Assembly (NCBI GenBank): GCA_035259145.1
Contig: DATFWQ010000126.1
Span: forward strand, 1 to 5,949
Origin: CF-161 sp035259145
Lineage (GTDB): Bacteria; Chloroflexota; Dormibacteria; Dormibacterales; Dormibacteraceae
Reading direction: 5' to 3'
DNA length: 5,949 nt
Under the pieces are notes generated by a model that was given only the letters and a program-made list of their open reading frames with translations, had not been told where the DNA came from and did not search any database. Numbering within the stretch: position 1 is the stretch's first letter; every line of letters starts with the position of its first letter. Position numbers and translations under genes: made by a program. This document shows, one piece after another, positions 5,046-5,949 of the stretch.

Positions 5046-5945
5046 ATGAAGACGCAGCAGGCGGGGCTTGCCGCCCCGACGCTCTGCCCGAGATGCGACG
5101 CCTCAGCCCCAGCTGTCAACGGCGAGCGGCCCGCAGACCGGTGCCCCGTTTGCTCGCTTCAGCTCAGCTGGTGTGGCAACTGTCGGGGCGTGGCCGGCCC
5201 ATTCGACCGCTTCTGCGGATTCTGTGGGTTCGAGCTCATCCGCGGTGAGCCCCGCAGCCGGCTATGGCGCCTGTGGCAGGTGGCCCTCCTGGCGCTGCTG
5301 GTGGCCGGCCTGGGCTACGGTCTCTGGGCAGCAGGGGTGCCGTCGGCGCTCGTGGGCGGGGTCCGGGCTCTGTTGAGTCCGCCGGCCACGAGCGTTGAGC
5401 CCAGCGCGGGCTATGGGAACCGCGTGCTGGCCGTAGGTTATTCGGTCCCCGGCGACTGGGCGGCCATCGATCTGTCGACTGGCGCGAGCCCACAGCCGAT
5501 CGTGGTGCTCTCGCGGAGTCCCCTGGACCGGTCTGCTGCTGCTGACTCAGGAGGCGACCTCACCAGGGTGGACCACATCCAGTCCACCGTCATGGCGATG
5601 AGCCGGCCCGCCGCGGGAACCACGGTCGTGGCCGATGCACGGGACCCCGTTGTGGCGCTCACGACGGAAGTGGCGCCCCTTGTGGCCGCCCCGCCCCCAG
5701 GCTTGAAGGTGGAGGTCACCGAACCGGTCCACGCTGCAACGGTGGGCAACCGCAGTGGCGCCGTCGTCGTGCTTAAGCTGACGCGTGGAGACGCCGTCAC
5801 GTACCTCCGCCGCGCCCTGGTGTACGCGCCGCGGCCGGGGGTCGCAGCCATCTTCCAGGTTGATGCGCTGGAACCCGCGGCGGAGTGGCCCGCCGTAGAC
5901 ACGTCCGCGGTCGCAACGGTGATCCGCTCGCTCAACTTCGAGTAG
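5046..5945 (+). CDS. Double zinc-ribbon, single-pass membrane protein of unknown function
   Basis: A 299-residue protein. The N-terminal 60 residues carry four CxxC pairs (C14/C17, C33/C36, C43/C46, C57/C60), enough for two zinc-ribbon knuckles. A basic stretch (RGEPRSRLWR, 66-75) leads into one hydrophobic segment at about 76-98, then a Pro/Ser-rich linker to about 120. The remaining 180 residues, with the ribbons placed inside by the positive-inside rule, should lie outside the membrane. That domain starts YSVPGDWAAIDLSTG and ends VATVIRSLNFE. The pattern (a 'Y-vP-gW' opening, a closing 'i-Sl-fe' strand) recalls DcrB/PsbP/LpqN-like lipoprotein domains, but this is only an impression. I cannot name the gene or its substrate. 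ATG 5046 is the first start in frame that keeps all ribbon cysteines. The stop is 5943-5945, 4 nt from the window end. Confidence 0.8.
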   Translation: MKTQQAGLAAPTLCPRCDASAPAVNGERPADRCPVCSLQLSWCGNCRGVAGPFDRFCGFCGFELIRGEPRSRLWRLWQVALLALLVAGLGYGLWAAGVPSALVGGVRALLSPPATSVEPSAGYGNRVLAVGYSVPGDWAAIDLSTGASPQPIVVLSRSPLDRSAAADSGGDLTRVDHIQSTVMAMSRPAAGTTVVADARDPVVALTTEVAPLVAAPPPGLKVEVTEPVHAATVGNRSGAVVVLKLTRGDAVTYLRRALVYAPRPGVAAIFQVDALEPAAEWPAVDTSAVATVIRSLNFE

Positions 5946-5949
5946 AGCC

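Overview
The window is high-GC bacterial chromosome with every protein gene on the + strand. Gene content and order (dapB tail, asd, dapA, a family 4 uracil-DNA glycosylase, ribonuclease J, a zinc-ribbon membrane protein) are those of a free-living, probably Gram-positive-type or Chloroflexota-like bacterium. Linkage of dapA to RNase J is known from Actinobacteria and Bacilli. I cannot fix the phylum from this sequence.

Layout: 1-162 is the 3' end of dapB. 250-1308 is asd, which overlaps dapA (1301-2203) by 8 nt. These three give the diaminopimelate/lysine branch from aspartyl phosphate to tetrahydrodipicolinate: Asd makes aspartate semialdehyde, DapA condenses it with pyruvate, DapB reduces the product. 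2435-3094 is a [4Fe-4S] uracil-DNA glycosylase. 3344-4990 is RNase J. 5046-5945 is a membrane-anchored protein with four CxxC pairs and an outside domain of unknown function.

The unusual content is in the two non-coding gaps on either side of the glycosylase gene. Each gap is almost filled by a region closed by a very long terminal helix: 23 pairs across 2202-2381, 26 pairs across 3092-3338. Read on opposite strands (first on +, second on -), the two regions share a colinear series of internal sequence blocks, for example 15/16 and 11/11 identical bases. Their terminal helices are quite different in sequence yet both pair. They look like two diverged copies of one structured-RNA family. In both copies one end of the terminal helix coincides with the TAG stop codon of the upstream gene. 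I do not recognise the family; solo copies of a mobile-element RNA, a new sRNA family or a large palindromic repeat remain possible.

No tRNA, rRNA, CRISPR array or insertion-sequence gene was seen.
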